From Clostridia bacterium (GTDB taxonomy: Bacteria > Bacillota > Clostridia > Oscillospirales > CAG-382): a stretch of DNA of 35,560 nt. Of this stretch, positions 17,735 to 24,774 are shown piece after piece (position 1 is the stretch's first letter; each line of letters starts with the position of its first letter). The notes beneath the pieces are model-generated. The model had not been told where the DNA came from, ran no database searches, and saw only the letters and a program-made list of their open reading frames with translations. The stretch covers positions 1 through 35,560 of the forward strand of contig JAFRPL010000022.1 of NCBI GenBank assembly GCA_017429165.1, read 5' to 3'. A program made the position numbers and the translations under genes.

Positions 17735-18537
17735 ATGCAAAAAAGCAATTCGGGCAGAATTTTCTGACTGATCCGCGCATACCGTGCCGCATTGTCGAGC
17801 TTTCCGGCGTCGGTCCCGAAGACTGCGTCATAGAGATCGGACCCGGTCACGGCATACTAACGCGCGAACTCGCCGCAAGAGCATTGCGCGTGGCGGCGGT
17901 GGAGATCGACTCCGATTTAGTTCCCGAGCTGCGCGAAAAATTCGCAGACGCGCCGAACGTGAGCATTACGGAAGGGGATTTTCTGCAGACCGACGTAAAG
18001 GCGCTCGCAAACGGGCTTTCGGGCGGAAAACGCGTTTGCGTCTGCGCAAACATTCCGTACTATATCACTTCCCCCATAATTCTCAAATTGCTCGAAGAGC
18101 GCGAATGCGTAAGATCGTTCACCGTGATGGTACAGAAAGAATTCGCCGAACGACTCTGCGCAAAAAAAGGGAGCTCCGACTATTCGTCGCTTACCGTGCT
18201 GTGTTCGTATTACGCGAGCGTAAAAAAACTGTTCGCCGTCCCCGCCGGTTGCTTCACGCCGCGCCCCAAAGTCGATTCCGCAGTCATACGGCTGGACCTG
18301 TACGATACTCCCGCCGTTTTCCCAAAAGACGAAAAACTGTTTTTGGAACTCATCCGTTCGGCGTTCGCCTACCGCCGCAAGACGTTTTTCAACTGCGTGC
18401 AGAGCACGCACGGCGCACGGTTTTCCAAGCAGGAGATCGCGCAGGCTTTTGAAAAAGCGTCTATCGCACCCTCCGTGCGCGGCGAGGAGTTGGATATTTT
18501 TGATATTTGCCGGCTTTCCGACGCGCTTTCGGAATAA
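17731..18537 (+). CDS. rsmA: 16S rRNA adenine-N6,N6-dimethyltransferase RsmA (KsgA)
   Basis: This 268-residue Rossmann-fold methyltransferase dimethylates the two adjacent adenines of 16S helix 45. It has KKQFGQNFLTD at the N-terminus, the SAM motif VIEIGPGHGILTREL, acidic AVEIDSDL, and the catalytic motif NIPYYITSPI. C-terminal signatures are FTPRPKVDSAVIRL and FAYRRKTFFN. The ATG overlaps the regulator's stop by four bases with no separate ribosome binding site, so translation is coupled. A strong terminator follows. Confidence 0.95.
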   Translation: MNAKKQFGQNFLTDPRIPCRIVELSGVGPEDCVIEIGPGHGILTRELAARALRVAAVEIDSDLVPELREKFADAPNVSITEGDFLQTDVKALANGLSGGKRVCVCANIPYYITSPIILKLLEERECVRSFTVMVQKEFAERLCAKKGSSDYSSLTVLCSYYASVKKLFAVPAGCFTPRPKVDSAVIRLDLYDTPAVFPKDEKLFLELIRSAFAYRRKTFFNCVQSTHGARFSKQEIAQAFEKASIAPSVRGEELDIFDICRLSDALSE

Positions 18538-18547
18538 TGATCACTAT

Positions 18548-18578
18548 CCGCCGCTGTCAAGTACAGCGGCGGTTTTTT
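18548..18578 (+). terminator. Terminator after rsmA
   Basis: CCGCCGCTGT (18548-18557) / ACAGCGGCGG (18563-18572) followed by TTTTTT. A weak extended -10 (TGGTATAAT, -10 at 18663-18668) without a well-placed -35 lies downstream and may serve the next gene. Confidence 0.9.
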
Positions 18579-18712
18579 GTCGCTTTTCACAAATTTTCCG
18601 CTTGTTTGCGTGCAAAGCGACGAAAATGCGCGCGCACGCGTCTTTTTGAGCGATACGGATGGTATAATTAAGATGGAGACACCGAAGAATACTACGAACG
18701 GAGCGATTATCA

Positions 18713-19474
18713 ATGAAAAAAGGCATAGACGTTTCGTCTTTCAAAGGTAAGATCGAATGGGAAAAAGTGAAAGACGTGGAGTTTGCCGTTATACGCGCGG
18801 CGAAAGGCAAGAACACCGATATCCGTTTTGAGCACAACTACGAAGGGTGTAAAAAGAACAGCATCCCCGTGGGCGTCTATCACGCGGTGTGGGCGACGGA
18901 TCCCGACGGCGCGGCAGACGAGGCGCGGTATCTGCTGAGCGTGCTGGAAGGCAAAAGCTTTGAATACCCCGTATATATCGACTGCGAAACGAGCGCGCAG
19001 AAAAAGCTTAGCAAGAGAACGATGACAGATATCATCAACGCTTGGCTTGGCGTGATGGCGGACGCCGGATATACCGCCGGAGTTTACACTAATCCAAACT
19101 GGCTGAAGAACCGTATGTACGAAGACGAGATCAACACCGCCGACTGGTGGATCGCGCAGTGGTCCGAAAGTTCCAAGACCGCCAAACGCCTTGGCGGGAT
19201 GTGGCAGTACAGCGACAACGTGCAGACCGAGGGGATAGGCAAGACCGACGGCGATATCTGCTACAAGGAATACGGCAGCAAATACTATCCGGCGTTCACC
19301 TACGGCGATCACGGGCTGTACGACACGCTGAAGAAGGCGGGGATCGATCCTTCGTTCACGTTCAGGCGCCGGATCGCCAACGCGAACGGCATACGGTTGT
19401 ATTACGGCAAGGCTTCGCAGAACATTTATCTGCTCAGGCTTCTGAACGAAGGCAAGCTGATAAGACCCGTTTGA
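18713..19474 (+). CDS. GH25 lysozyme-like protein without signal peptide
   Basis: This 253-residue protein is a GH25 muramidase barrel: KKGIDVSSFKGKIEWEKVK at the N-terminus, AVIRAAKG, PVGVYHAVWA, YPVYIDCET (Asp-x-Glu active-site strand), TAGVYTNPNWL, WWIAQW and GGMWQYSDN. Such enzymes cleave the MurNAc-GlcNAc bond of peptidoglycan. The last 40 residues (RIANANGIRLYYGKASQNIY ... GKLIRPV) look like a short wall-binding module of the kind seen at the end of clostridial and phage lysins. There is no signal peptide, so export would need a holin, lysis or another route. No phage genes adjoin it. GGAG at 18700-18703 sets the start. Confidence 0.85.
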   Translation: MKKGIDVSSFKGKIEWEKVKDVEFAVIRAAKGKNTDIRFEHNYEGCKKNSIPVGVYHAVWATDPDGAADEARYLLSVLEGKSFEYPVYIDCETSAQKKLSKRTMTDIINAWLGVMADAGYTAGVYTNPNWLKNRMYEDEINTADWWIAQWSESSKTAKRLGGMWQYSDNVQTEGIGKTDGDICYKEYGSKYYPAFTYGDHGLYDTLKKAGIDPSFTFRRRIANANGIRLYYGKASQNIYLLRLLNEGKLIRPV

Positions 19475-19483
19475 CAGCACATT

Positions 19484-19515
19484 TCCGCGGCGCGTTTGCA
19501 GCCGCGGATTTTTTT
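19484..19515 (+). terminator. Terminator after the GH25 gene
   Basis: TCCGCGGC (19484-19491) / GCCGCGGA (19501-19508) followed by seven T. Confidence 0.9.
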
Positions 19516-19526
19516 AATGATTGCTA

Positions 19527-19555
19527 TTGACATTTGCCGCGCGATAATGCAAAAT
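19527..19555 (+). promoter_or_regulatory. Probable promoter of the VYAGP-repeat/radical SAM unit
   Basis: A perfect -35 TTGACA (19527-19532) with a weak -10 CAAAAT (19550-19555) at 17-bp spacing. Confidence 0.55.
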
Positions 19556-19578
19556 ATAGATAACATATAAAAGAAAGA

Positions 19579-20118
19579 GTGATGACAGTGGCAAAAAACA
19601 GAGGCTTTTATCCTTGGCTCAAAAGCATATTCGGCAAAAAAGATCCGCCCGCAACATGCGTTTACGCCGGACCGGAATATTTTGAAAAACGCCGGACTTC
19701 CGACGGAAAAGTATACGCCGGACCGGAGTTTTACAAAAACGAAGACCCCGTGACCGTGGAAGTCTACGCCGGCCCCGAGTTTTTTGAAAAGCCGTCGCCC
19801 TTAACCGAAGAAACACATGAGGAGGAAGCTCCGCTTCCGCCCGAAGAAGAAAAAACGCCTCCCGAGCCTCCGATCTTTATGTGCGTTTACGCCGGGCCGG
19901 ATTATTTCGCCGGGCGCGGTTTGAACGGCGCAAAGCTCGAAATAAAGACGCGCGAATGCCCTTTCTGCGGCAAGTCCTACCCGGAATCCGCCCCCGTGTG
20001 CCCGTACTGCAATGCGCGCACCGCGTTTGAAGACGGGACTATTGCGTGCGCAAATTGCGGCGCGCATGTCAAGCCGGAGTGCAAATTCTGCGGCGAATGC
20101 GGCGCAAAACAAATATGA
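19579..20118 (+). CDS. Zinc-ribbon protein with four VYAGP[ED] aromatic repeats
   Basis: The protein has up to 179 residues. The start is uncertain among GTG 19579, ATG 19582 and GTG 19588, all after AAGAAAGAG. Four copies of VYAGP(E/D)(Y/F)(F/Y) begin at residues 28, 45, 62 and 103; the first three are exactly 17 residues apart. Codons differ between copies, so the motif is conserved at protein level. An acidic Pro/Glu-rich stretch (about 76-98) precedes the fourth copy. The C-terminus holds two zinc-ribbon-like clusters, CPFC...CPYC and CANC...CKFCGEC. Its stop overlaps the radical SAM gene (ATGA). It may be a substrate or scaffold of that enzyme, with repeats as candidate cores. That is inference, and an unrelated regulatory zinc-ribbon protein is the alternative. 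Confidence 0.8.
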   Translation: MMTVAKNRGFYPWLKSIFGKKDPPATCVYAGPEYFEKRRTSDGKVYAGPEFYKNEDPVTVEVYAGPEFFEKPSPLTEETHEEEAPLPPEEEKTPPEPPIFMCVYAGPDYFAGRGLNGAKLEIKTRECPFCGKSYPESAPVCPYCNARTAFEDGTIACANCGAHVKPECKFCGECGAKQI

Positions 20119-21149
20119 CTTCCATAGAAGAATACCGTTCGTTCCCATTTCAGCTGCGGACGGCGGTGTGGGAAATAACGCTGGCGTGCTGTTTCCGGTG
20201 CGCCTACTGCGGTTCATGCGGGGGAGCCGCGCGTGAAAACGAGCTTTCCGCCGCGGAATGCGACAGCGTCGCCGCGCAGCTTAAAGAAATGGGCTGCCGC
20301 CGCGTTTCGCTCATAGGCGGCGAGGTTTTCATGCGGGCCGACTGGCGCGAGATCGTACGTTCGCTCACGTCGCGCAATATAAAGACCTGCATCATAACCA
20401 ACGGGTTCAGAATGACGCAGAACATACTCGATTCGCTTAAAGAGCTGAATATAGAATCTGTCGCGGTCTCTCTCGACGGCGTGCGCGAGGTGCACGATTC
20501 GTTCAGGCAGCGCGGCAGCTTTGACCGCGCGCTGGAGGCGATTAGCGCGGTCGCCGGCGCGGGGATACCGGTTTCGGTAATAAGCGCGCTCAGAAGCGAC
20601 AACGCGCCGCGGCTTGCGGAGTTTTACGATATCATAAAGGATCTGCCCATATTCGCGTGGCAGATCCAGGCGTGTTCGCCCATGGGGAACGCGCAAAAGA
20701 ACGCGCTCGACGTGACGTTCGACGCCGCGAGCGTTATAGAGTTCGTGCACCGCACCGCAAAGACAGCGCCTTTCGCGGTAGGAGTTGCCGATAATATCGG
20801 CTATTTCACGCCGGAGGAAGGCGAGATACGCGGCAGGAGCGGCGCCGTTTTCGGCGGATGCTCGGCGGGGATCGACGCCGTCGGCATAGACAGCGTCGGC
20901 AACGTGCGCGGCTGCGAATCGATGTACGACGAGCGTTTCAACGAAGGAAATCTGCGTGAAAGATCGCTTATCGATATATGGACCGGCGAAAAAGCGTTTG
21001 CGTATAACCGCCGTTTCACGCCCGAGCTGCTCACCGGGAAATGCGCGGCGTGCCCTTACGGCGCGGTATGCGCCGGCGGCTGCAGGTCATATAACTATTT
21101 CACCCACGGAAAACTTTACGAAAACCCGCTGTGCGCGAGAGGAAAATAA
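20115..21149 (+). CDS. Radical SAM/SPASM domain protein
   Basis: The protein has 344 residues from ATG 20115, which overlaps the upstream stop as ATGA. The in-frame ATG at 20046 lies inside the upstream gene and is unlikely. The radical SAM cluster motif is CCFRCAYC (Cx3Cx2C), followed by RVSLIGGEVFMRADW (GGE motif) and VAVSLDGV. The C-terminal SPASM domain shows GCSAG, RGCESMYD, GNLRE and CAACPYGAVCAGGCR ending NPLC, which supports auxiliary Fe-S clusters. SPASM enzymes commonly modify ribosomal peptides or proteins. The direct neighbour with repeated VYAGP motifs is the obvious candidate substrate. No transporter or protease is adjacent. Confidence 0.9.
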   Translation: MTSIEEYRSFPFQLRTAVWEITLACCFRCAYCGSCGGAARENELSAAECDSVAAQLKEMGCRRVSLIGGEVFMRADWREIVRSLTSRNIKTCIITNGFRMTQNILDSLKELNIESVAVSLDGVREVHDSFRQRGSFDRALEAISAVAGAGIPVSVISALRSDNAPRLAEFYDIIKDLPIFAWQIQACSPMGNAQKNALDVTFDAASVIEFVHRTAKTAPFAVGVADNIGYFTPEEGEIRGRSGAVFGGCSAGIDAVGIDSVGNVRGCESMYDERFNEGNLRERSLIDIWTGEKAFAYNRRFTPELLTGKCAACPYGAVCAGGCRSYNYFTHGKLYENPLCARGK

Positions 21150-21171
21150 TTACCGCGCCGATAATACAGAA

Positions 21172-21206
21172 GGCGTCCGCTTGTCAAGCGGACGCCTTTG
21201 CTTTTT
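21172..21206. terminator. Terminator between radical SAM gene and convergent anti-sigma gene
   Basis: GGCGTCCGCTT (21172-21182) / AAGCGGACGCC (21186-21196) followed by TTTGCTTTTT. The reverse strand is less T-rich but may also use it. Confidence 0.85.
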
Positions 21207-21219
21207 GCCGTAGATAATA

Positions 21220-22425
21220 TCAGTTTATTCTTTCGGGATCGTAATTACGGTTATTCGTTCCGTTATCGTTCATATCGCGCAGGGTGAGCCCGAAGAGCGC
21301 GTCGAAGGTGAAACCTTCCATATTGCTTTTGACGCTCACAATGCTTGCGATACGTTCAAATTCTTCGCACGGGACGACGAGGAAGAAGCCCATTTCCGTC
21401 ACGGTGTATTCGATGCCGTTTTCGTCGAGCACGTTCTTCCAGTATTCGAACCACTCGTCGGAGATCACCGGGGCCGTATTCGGATACTGCTCGTAATACG
21501 CGTTCCGCGCTTCGTCGGCGGCGGCGCTGAGTTCACTGCAGATATTCGTATACGACTCGTATTCTGCTTTTATTTCGGAATAATCGAGCAAGTAACCTTC
21601 ATCCGTGATCTCGATCATGCTTTCAAGATATTCCGGATCGAGCGCGTCGAGCACGTCGTTATCTGCGATTTTATAATAATTATCTTCCGGGCCGTATCCT
21701 AACGAAGCAAGGTCGAGCAGATATTCCAGCGCGTTGCATATGTTGAACGCGTCGTTTTCTTTTTTCCGTATCTCATCGTAGGTCTGCCCGTTCCACACGA
21801 ATTCGTTTATGGGGATACGAACATCCTCCCATTTGAGCTGTTCTCCGCTGAGGCGCGGCACGAAATTGACCGCTATTTCGAATTTCTGCGCGGTATTTTC
21901 GAATCTCTGCGTGGTATTAAGGACGTCATACAAAGTGTCGGTCATATATACACCGTTTACCGAAACGCGTGACTCAGAGTTAAGACCGTACACGTTGTTT
22001 TCCGATCGGCCTATTTCTGAAGTCTGATAAATGACGTTATCGAAAACCTGCCATGCGTAAGCTGATGGCTCAGGGGCGAGGATTTCGGAGGATTCTTCGC
22101 TTATCTCGTGATAATAGCTTTCTTCCGCGCTTTCTTCAACAGTTACCGGCGCGCTTTGATCTGACGGATACGAGTTTTGCATGCTGCTTTCGGCAGAAGG
22201 CTGCGCGCCGCTTTCGCTTGGCACAGTGTCTGCAGGCCGTAAAAGCAGCGCTCCCGCCACTGCGGACGCGGCGACCAGCGCGACAGACGCGGCTATAGCG
22301 AGCGTACGCCTGTAATTGAACCGCGTTCTCTGCGCCGGCCGGGGATTCCCGGATTCTTTATAAAGTTCTTCTATAATGCCATGATCGAGCGAATCAAACG
22401 ATTTTTCAAAGTTTTCTTTTTTCAT
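21220..22425 (-). CDS. Membrane-anchored putative anti-sigma factor
   Basis: This 401-residue protein has a cytoplasmic N-terminus of about 40 residues (KKENFEKSFDSLDHGIIEEL) and one membrane helix (RTLAIAASVALVAASAVAGA, near 40-62). A Ser/Glu/Pro-rich linker and a large extracytoplasmic acidic domain with no recognised family follow. The layout, and its position overlapping the stop of an ECF sigma gene (ATGA, 22422-22425), indicate an anti-sigma factor holding the sigma at the membrane. No zinc-type HxxxCxxC motif is visible, so this would not be a ZAS-type anti-sigma. The external domain may be the sensor; its signal is unknown. Confidence 0.72.
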   Translation of the reverse strand: MKKENFEKSFDSLDHGIIEELYKESGNPRPAQRTRFNYRRTLAIAASVALVAASAVAGALLLRPADTVPSESGAQPSAESSMQNSYPSDQSAPVTVEESAEESYYHEISEESSEILAPEPSAYAWQVFDNVIYQTSEIGRSENNVYGLNSESRVSVNGVYMTDTLYDVLNTTQRFENTAQKFEIAVNFVPRLSGEQLKWEDVRIPINEFVWNGQTYDEIRKKENDAFNICNALEYLLDLASLGYGPEDNYYKIADNDVLDALDPEYLESMIEITDEGYLLDYSEIKAEYESYTNICSELSAAADEARNAYYEQYPNTAPVISDEWFEYWKNVLDENGIEYTVTEMGFFLVVPCEEFERIASIVSVKSNMEGFTFDALFGLTLRDMNDNGTNNRNYDPERIN

Positions 22426-23006
22426 ACGTTTATCCCGTTCCTTTCGAGAAATGTTTTGAGCTGTTTTTTTGTCTTTGCAAGAGATTTGTTGACCGCAGAC
22501 GCCGTTACGCCCATATGTCCGGCGATCTCGGCAGGAGTGCGGCTTTCATAATAACGCATCAGGAATATGAGGCGCTTTTTGCGGTCAAGTTTGCGCAGGA
22601 ATTCATTTATCACCCTGCCCGTCTCGGCTTCCAGGTATTCCTGCTCGGCGCCCGGGACGTGCAGTTCTTCGTAAAGCTCGTCTATGGGCAGCGACTCCGC
22701 TTCGGGCGAAGATTTGCGCGTGTTTCTGCGGTATCTGTCGATCGCCGTGCGGCGCGTTACCGTAGCGGCAAGCGCCGGCAGACAAACGTCGCCCTGCTTT
22801 GGAAACGACCGCCAAAGCGAAAACATCGCGTCGTTCACGCATTCTTCGGCGTCGGGCTCGCTGCGCAGCACGCCGAACGCGAGCCGACGGCAGTAAGCGC
22901 CGTATTTGCGCATGCAGAACGATATAGCGGCTTCGTCTCCCCGCCTGAAATATTCGATTATTTCGCCGTCTTCCGGAACGGCGGACAGTGATGCGTTGTC
23001 CTTCAT
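22422..23006 (-). CDS. ECF-type RNA polymerase sigma factor
   Basis: The protein has 194 residues from ATG 23006, chosen because CAGGAG lies six bases upstream; an in-frame start at 23060 has none. Sigma region 2 is at about residues 15-75 (YFRRGDEAAISFCMRKYGAY ... EECVNDAMFSLWRSF) and region 4 at about 130-190 (EFLRKLDRKKRLIFLMRYYE, then the HTH RTPAEIAGHMGVTASAVNKS). A TAIDRYRR segment ends region 2. It directs polymerase to a stress or envelope regulon, which probably includes its own operon. I could not identify its own recognition sequence upstream. Confidence 0.9.
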   Translation of the reverse strand: MKDNASLSAVPEDGEIIEYFRRGDEAAISFCMRKYGAYCRRLAFGVLRSEPDAEECVNDAMFSLWRSFPKQGDVCLPALAATVTRRTAIDRYRRNTRKSSPEAESLPIDELYEELHVPGAEQEYLEAETGRVINEFLRKLDRKKRLIFLMRYYESRTPAEIAGHMGVTASAVNKSLAKTKKQLKTFLERNGINV

Positions 23007-23077
23007 CGTTTCTCCTGTTTGAAAAGCGCTTTCACAAAGTAATGTCGCAAATATGCTCAAAAAAAGGAACGGTATTT

Positions 23078-23117
23078 ATAAAAATCAACGCCGTGCGCGT
23101 CTTTTTGCGCACGGCGT
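23078..23117 (-). terminator. Terminator of the CvpA-like gene
   Basis: On the minus strand ACGCCGTGCGC (23117-23107) pairs with GCGCACGGCGT (23098-23088) and is followed by TGATTTTTAT. It separates this gene from the downstream sigma operon. Confidence 0.8.
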
Positions 23118-23133
23118 CTCAGATAAAGAATTT

Positions 23134-24642
23134 TCAGCTGCGGGTCGCGGCGTCGCGCAGCGCCTGCGCCTGTTCATATAGTTCGTCGCCGTCGATACCG
23201 TATTGTTCCATTATCGATTCCACAACGGCTTTGAGCTCCGCTCTGTCTACGTCTTCGGCGCTGCGGTCGTAATTCTTTATGAATTCGTTTAGCTTTTCGT
23301 TGCCGATAAGCGCCGTGACAGCGGTCTGCTCGGGGTGATCGTAAAGGTCGTCGAGAGTGGACTTATCGAACTGGGATATGAGTTTATCCAGATCGAATCC
23401 CTCCCAGTCGGATTCGGCAAGACTCTTTACGATCCGGTCGGTGAGCGTGTCGTTGACGGCGTCGGTGACGACGGCTTTTGCCACTTCGGAATCCTTGACC
23501 GCCCCGGCGAGTTTATCGGCGGTGTCGCCGTCGGAGAGGATCTCGCGGAGCTTTTCGGAGTCGTTTTCGGCTATTGCTTTTGCAAGCCCGCTTTCGTCCA
23601 TTATGCCGTAGACCGCCACGAGGTCGTCGATATCTTCATCGGTTATGTTTTCGATCTTGGAAACAGCGCTACTTTTGGCGCCGTTTTCGGAAGGACCGGT
23701 CATCATATACTTAGCCGCGGTCGGAAGCGCTTCTTTAAGCAGATCGGACCCTTTAACGGCGTCGGTGACCGAATAGACGAGTTCAGGATCGGAAAGTATT
23801 TTTCCGGCGCCGGAAGCGGTTTCGCCTTCTTTATTTTCGAATACGCCGCGCGTATTTAGTTCGGAATAGATCCTTACCGCGCTCGAAAGTTCGTCGGCGA
23901 GATGCACCGTCTTGCCGTTTTCGCCCTCTGTTACATAGCTCGAGGCGGCGTTCATGTAGGATCTGCCCAAGCTGTCGAACCCGAACGCCGAATACACTTT
24001 TGCCACGGCGCTGCCGCCGAGATCAGCCGCCACTTCGCCGAGCACCGGCACGTCGGCGGCGGAATCTTTAGTTATGGAGACTACGCCGAGCACCGTCATA
24101 AACAGTACGCCGCAGAAAATGAACGCGCTGACGAACCCCACGCCCAGCCCCACGAATTTTGAGGTGGAGTTGGGTTTTTGTTCAGGTTTGCGCGTGATGA
24201 GCCGCAGTATGGCGTCGCCCGCGAAGACCGTTATGAGCCGCAGCACCAGATACGCGAGCAGAAAGAACAGCGGACCTACGATAACAGACGCGACGAGCGA
24301 CGGCGCTTTTTTGACGCCGGCGGCTATGGATTCGTTTTTCATAAGCTCTTTACCGAGCCCGTTTTCACCGCCCAGCCCTTCGACCGCGTAGATCGCGGCT
24401 TCTTCGGCGGTGGCGACCTGTTTGCCGTCGACCTCAAGCCCGAATCCCGATATATTGATATTGGAAACGAGGTTGGAAAGCGGCGACGCGAGAAGGAACG
24501 TCAGCAGCGCCGCGAGCAGCACGCAGACAAAGCTCATTATCGCTTTTGCCATGCCTTTTCTGTACCCGTAGATCATCCTTACGGCGAACACTATGGCCGA
24601 AACAGCGACGAGCGCGATCACTATGATTTTGCCTATAGACAT
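23134..24642 (-). CDS. CvpA-like membrane protein with a long helical C-terminal region
   Basis: The 502-residue protein starts with a CvpA/colicin-V-production-like block. A first helix (IIVIALVAVSAIVFAVRMIY) leads to GYRKGMAKAIMSFV, then a second helix, a loop, and two more helices (SLVASVIVGPLFFLLAYLVL and FVGLGVGFVSAFIFCGVLF). From about residue 210 onward it is soluble, acidic, Ser/Ala/Asp-rich and probably helical (EDIDDLVAVYGIMDESGLAK, SEKLREILSDGDTADKLAG), with no known domain. AAAGGAG precedes the ATG, and it has its own promoter and terminator. CvpA proteins act at the envelope; the tail's role is unknown. Confidence 0.75.
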   Translation of the reverse strand: MSIGKIIVIALVAVSAIVFAVRMIYGYRKGMAKAIMSFVCVLLAALLTFLLASPLSNLVSNINISGFGLEVDGKQVATAEEAAIYAVEGLGGENGLGKELMKNESIAAGVKKAPSLVASVIVGPLFFLLAYLVLRLITVFAGDAILRLITRKPEQKPNSTSKFVGLGVGFVSAFIFCGVLFMTVLGVVSITKDSAADVPVLGEVAADLGGSAVAKVYSAFGFDSLGRSYMNAASSYVTEGENGKTVHLADELSSAVRIYSELNTRGVFENKEGETASGAGKILSDPELVYSVTDAVKGSDLLKEALPTAAKYMMTGPSENGAKSSAVSKIENITDEDIDDLVAVYGIMDESGLAKAIAENDSEKLREILSDGDTADKLAGAVKDSEVAKAVVTDAVNDTLTDRIVKSLAESDWEGFDLDKLISQFDKSTLDDLYDHPEQTAVTALIGNEKLNEFIKNYDRSAEDVDRAELKAVVESIMEQYGIDGDELYEQAQALRDAATRS

Positions 24643-24686
24643 ATCTGTGCTCCTTTCATGAAAAAAGAGTTATTGACATCAATTGC

Positions 24687-24715
24687 ATTATAAACAAAAA
24701 GCGGCGAATAGTCAA
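24687..24715 (-). promoter_or_regulatory. Promoter of the CvpA-like gene
   Basis: Minus-strand TTGACT (24710-24715), a 17-bp spacer and TATAAT (24687-24692). Confidence 0.85.
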
Positions 24716-24733
24716 CAGTAATCGTCATTTGTT

Positions 24734-24763
24734 TACAAAAACGCCCCGCAAAAGAGCGGGGCG
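24734..24763 (-). terminator. Terminator of the AOS-family gene
   Basis: On the minus strand CGCCCCGC (24763-24756) / GCGGGGCG (24749-24742) followed by TTTTTGT. Confidence 0.88.
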
Positions 24764-24774
24764 ATAAGCGTATT

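Noticed and set aside
18713..19474. Prophage remnant around the GH25 gene
   Set aside because: Neighbouring genes are rsmA and the radical SAM unit. No holin, tail, integrase or attachment repeat is visible.
20046..20114. Upstream in-frame ATG adding 23 residues to the radical SAM protein
   Set aside because: It falls inside the zinc-ribbon coding region and encodes a basic out-of-frame translation. ATG 20115 gives the ATGA coupling typical of this genome.
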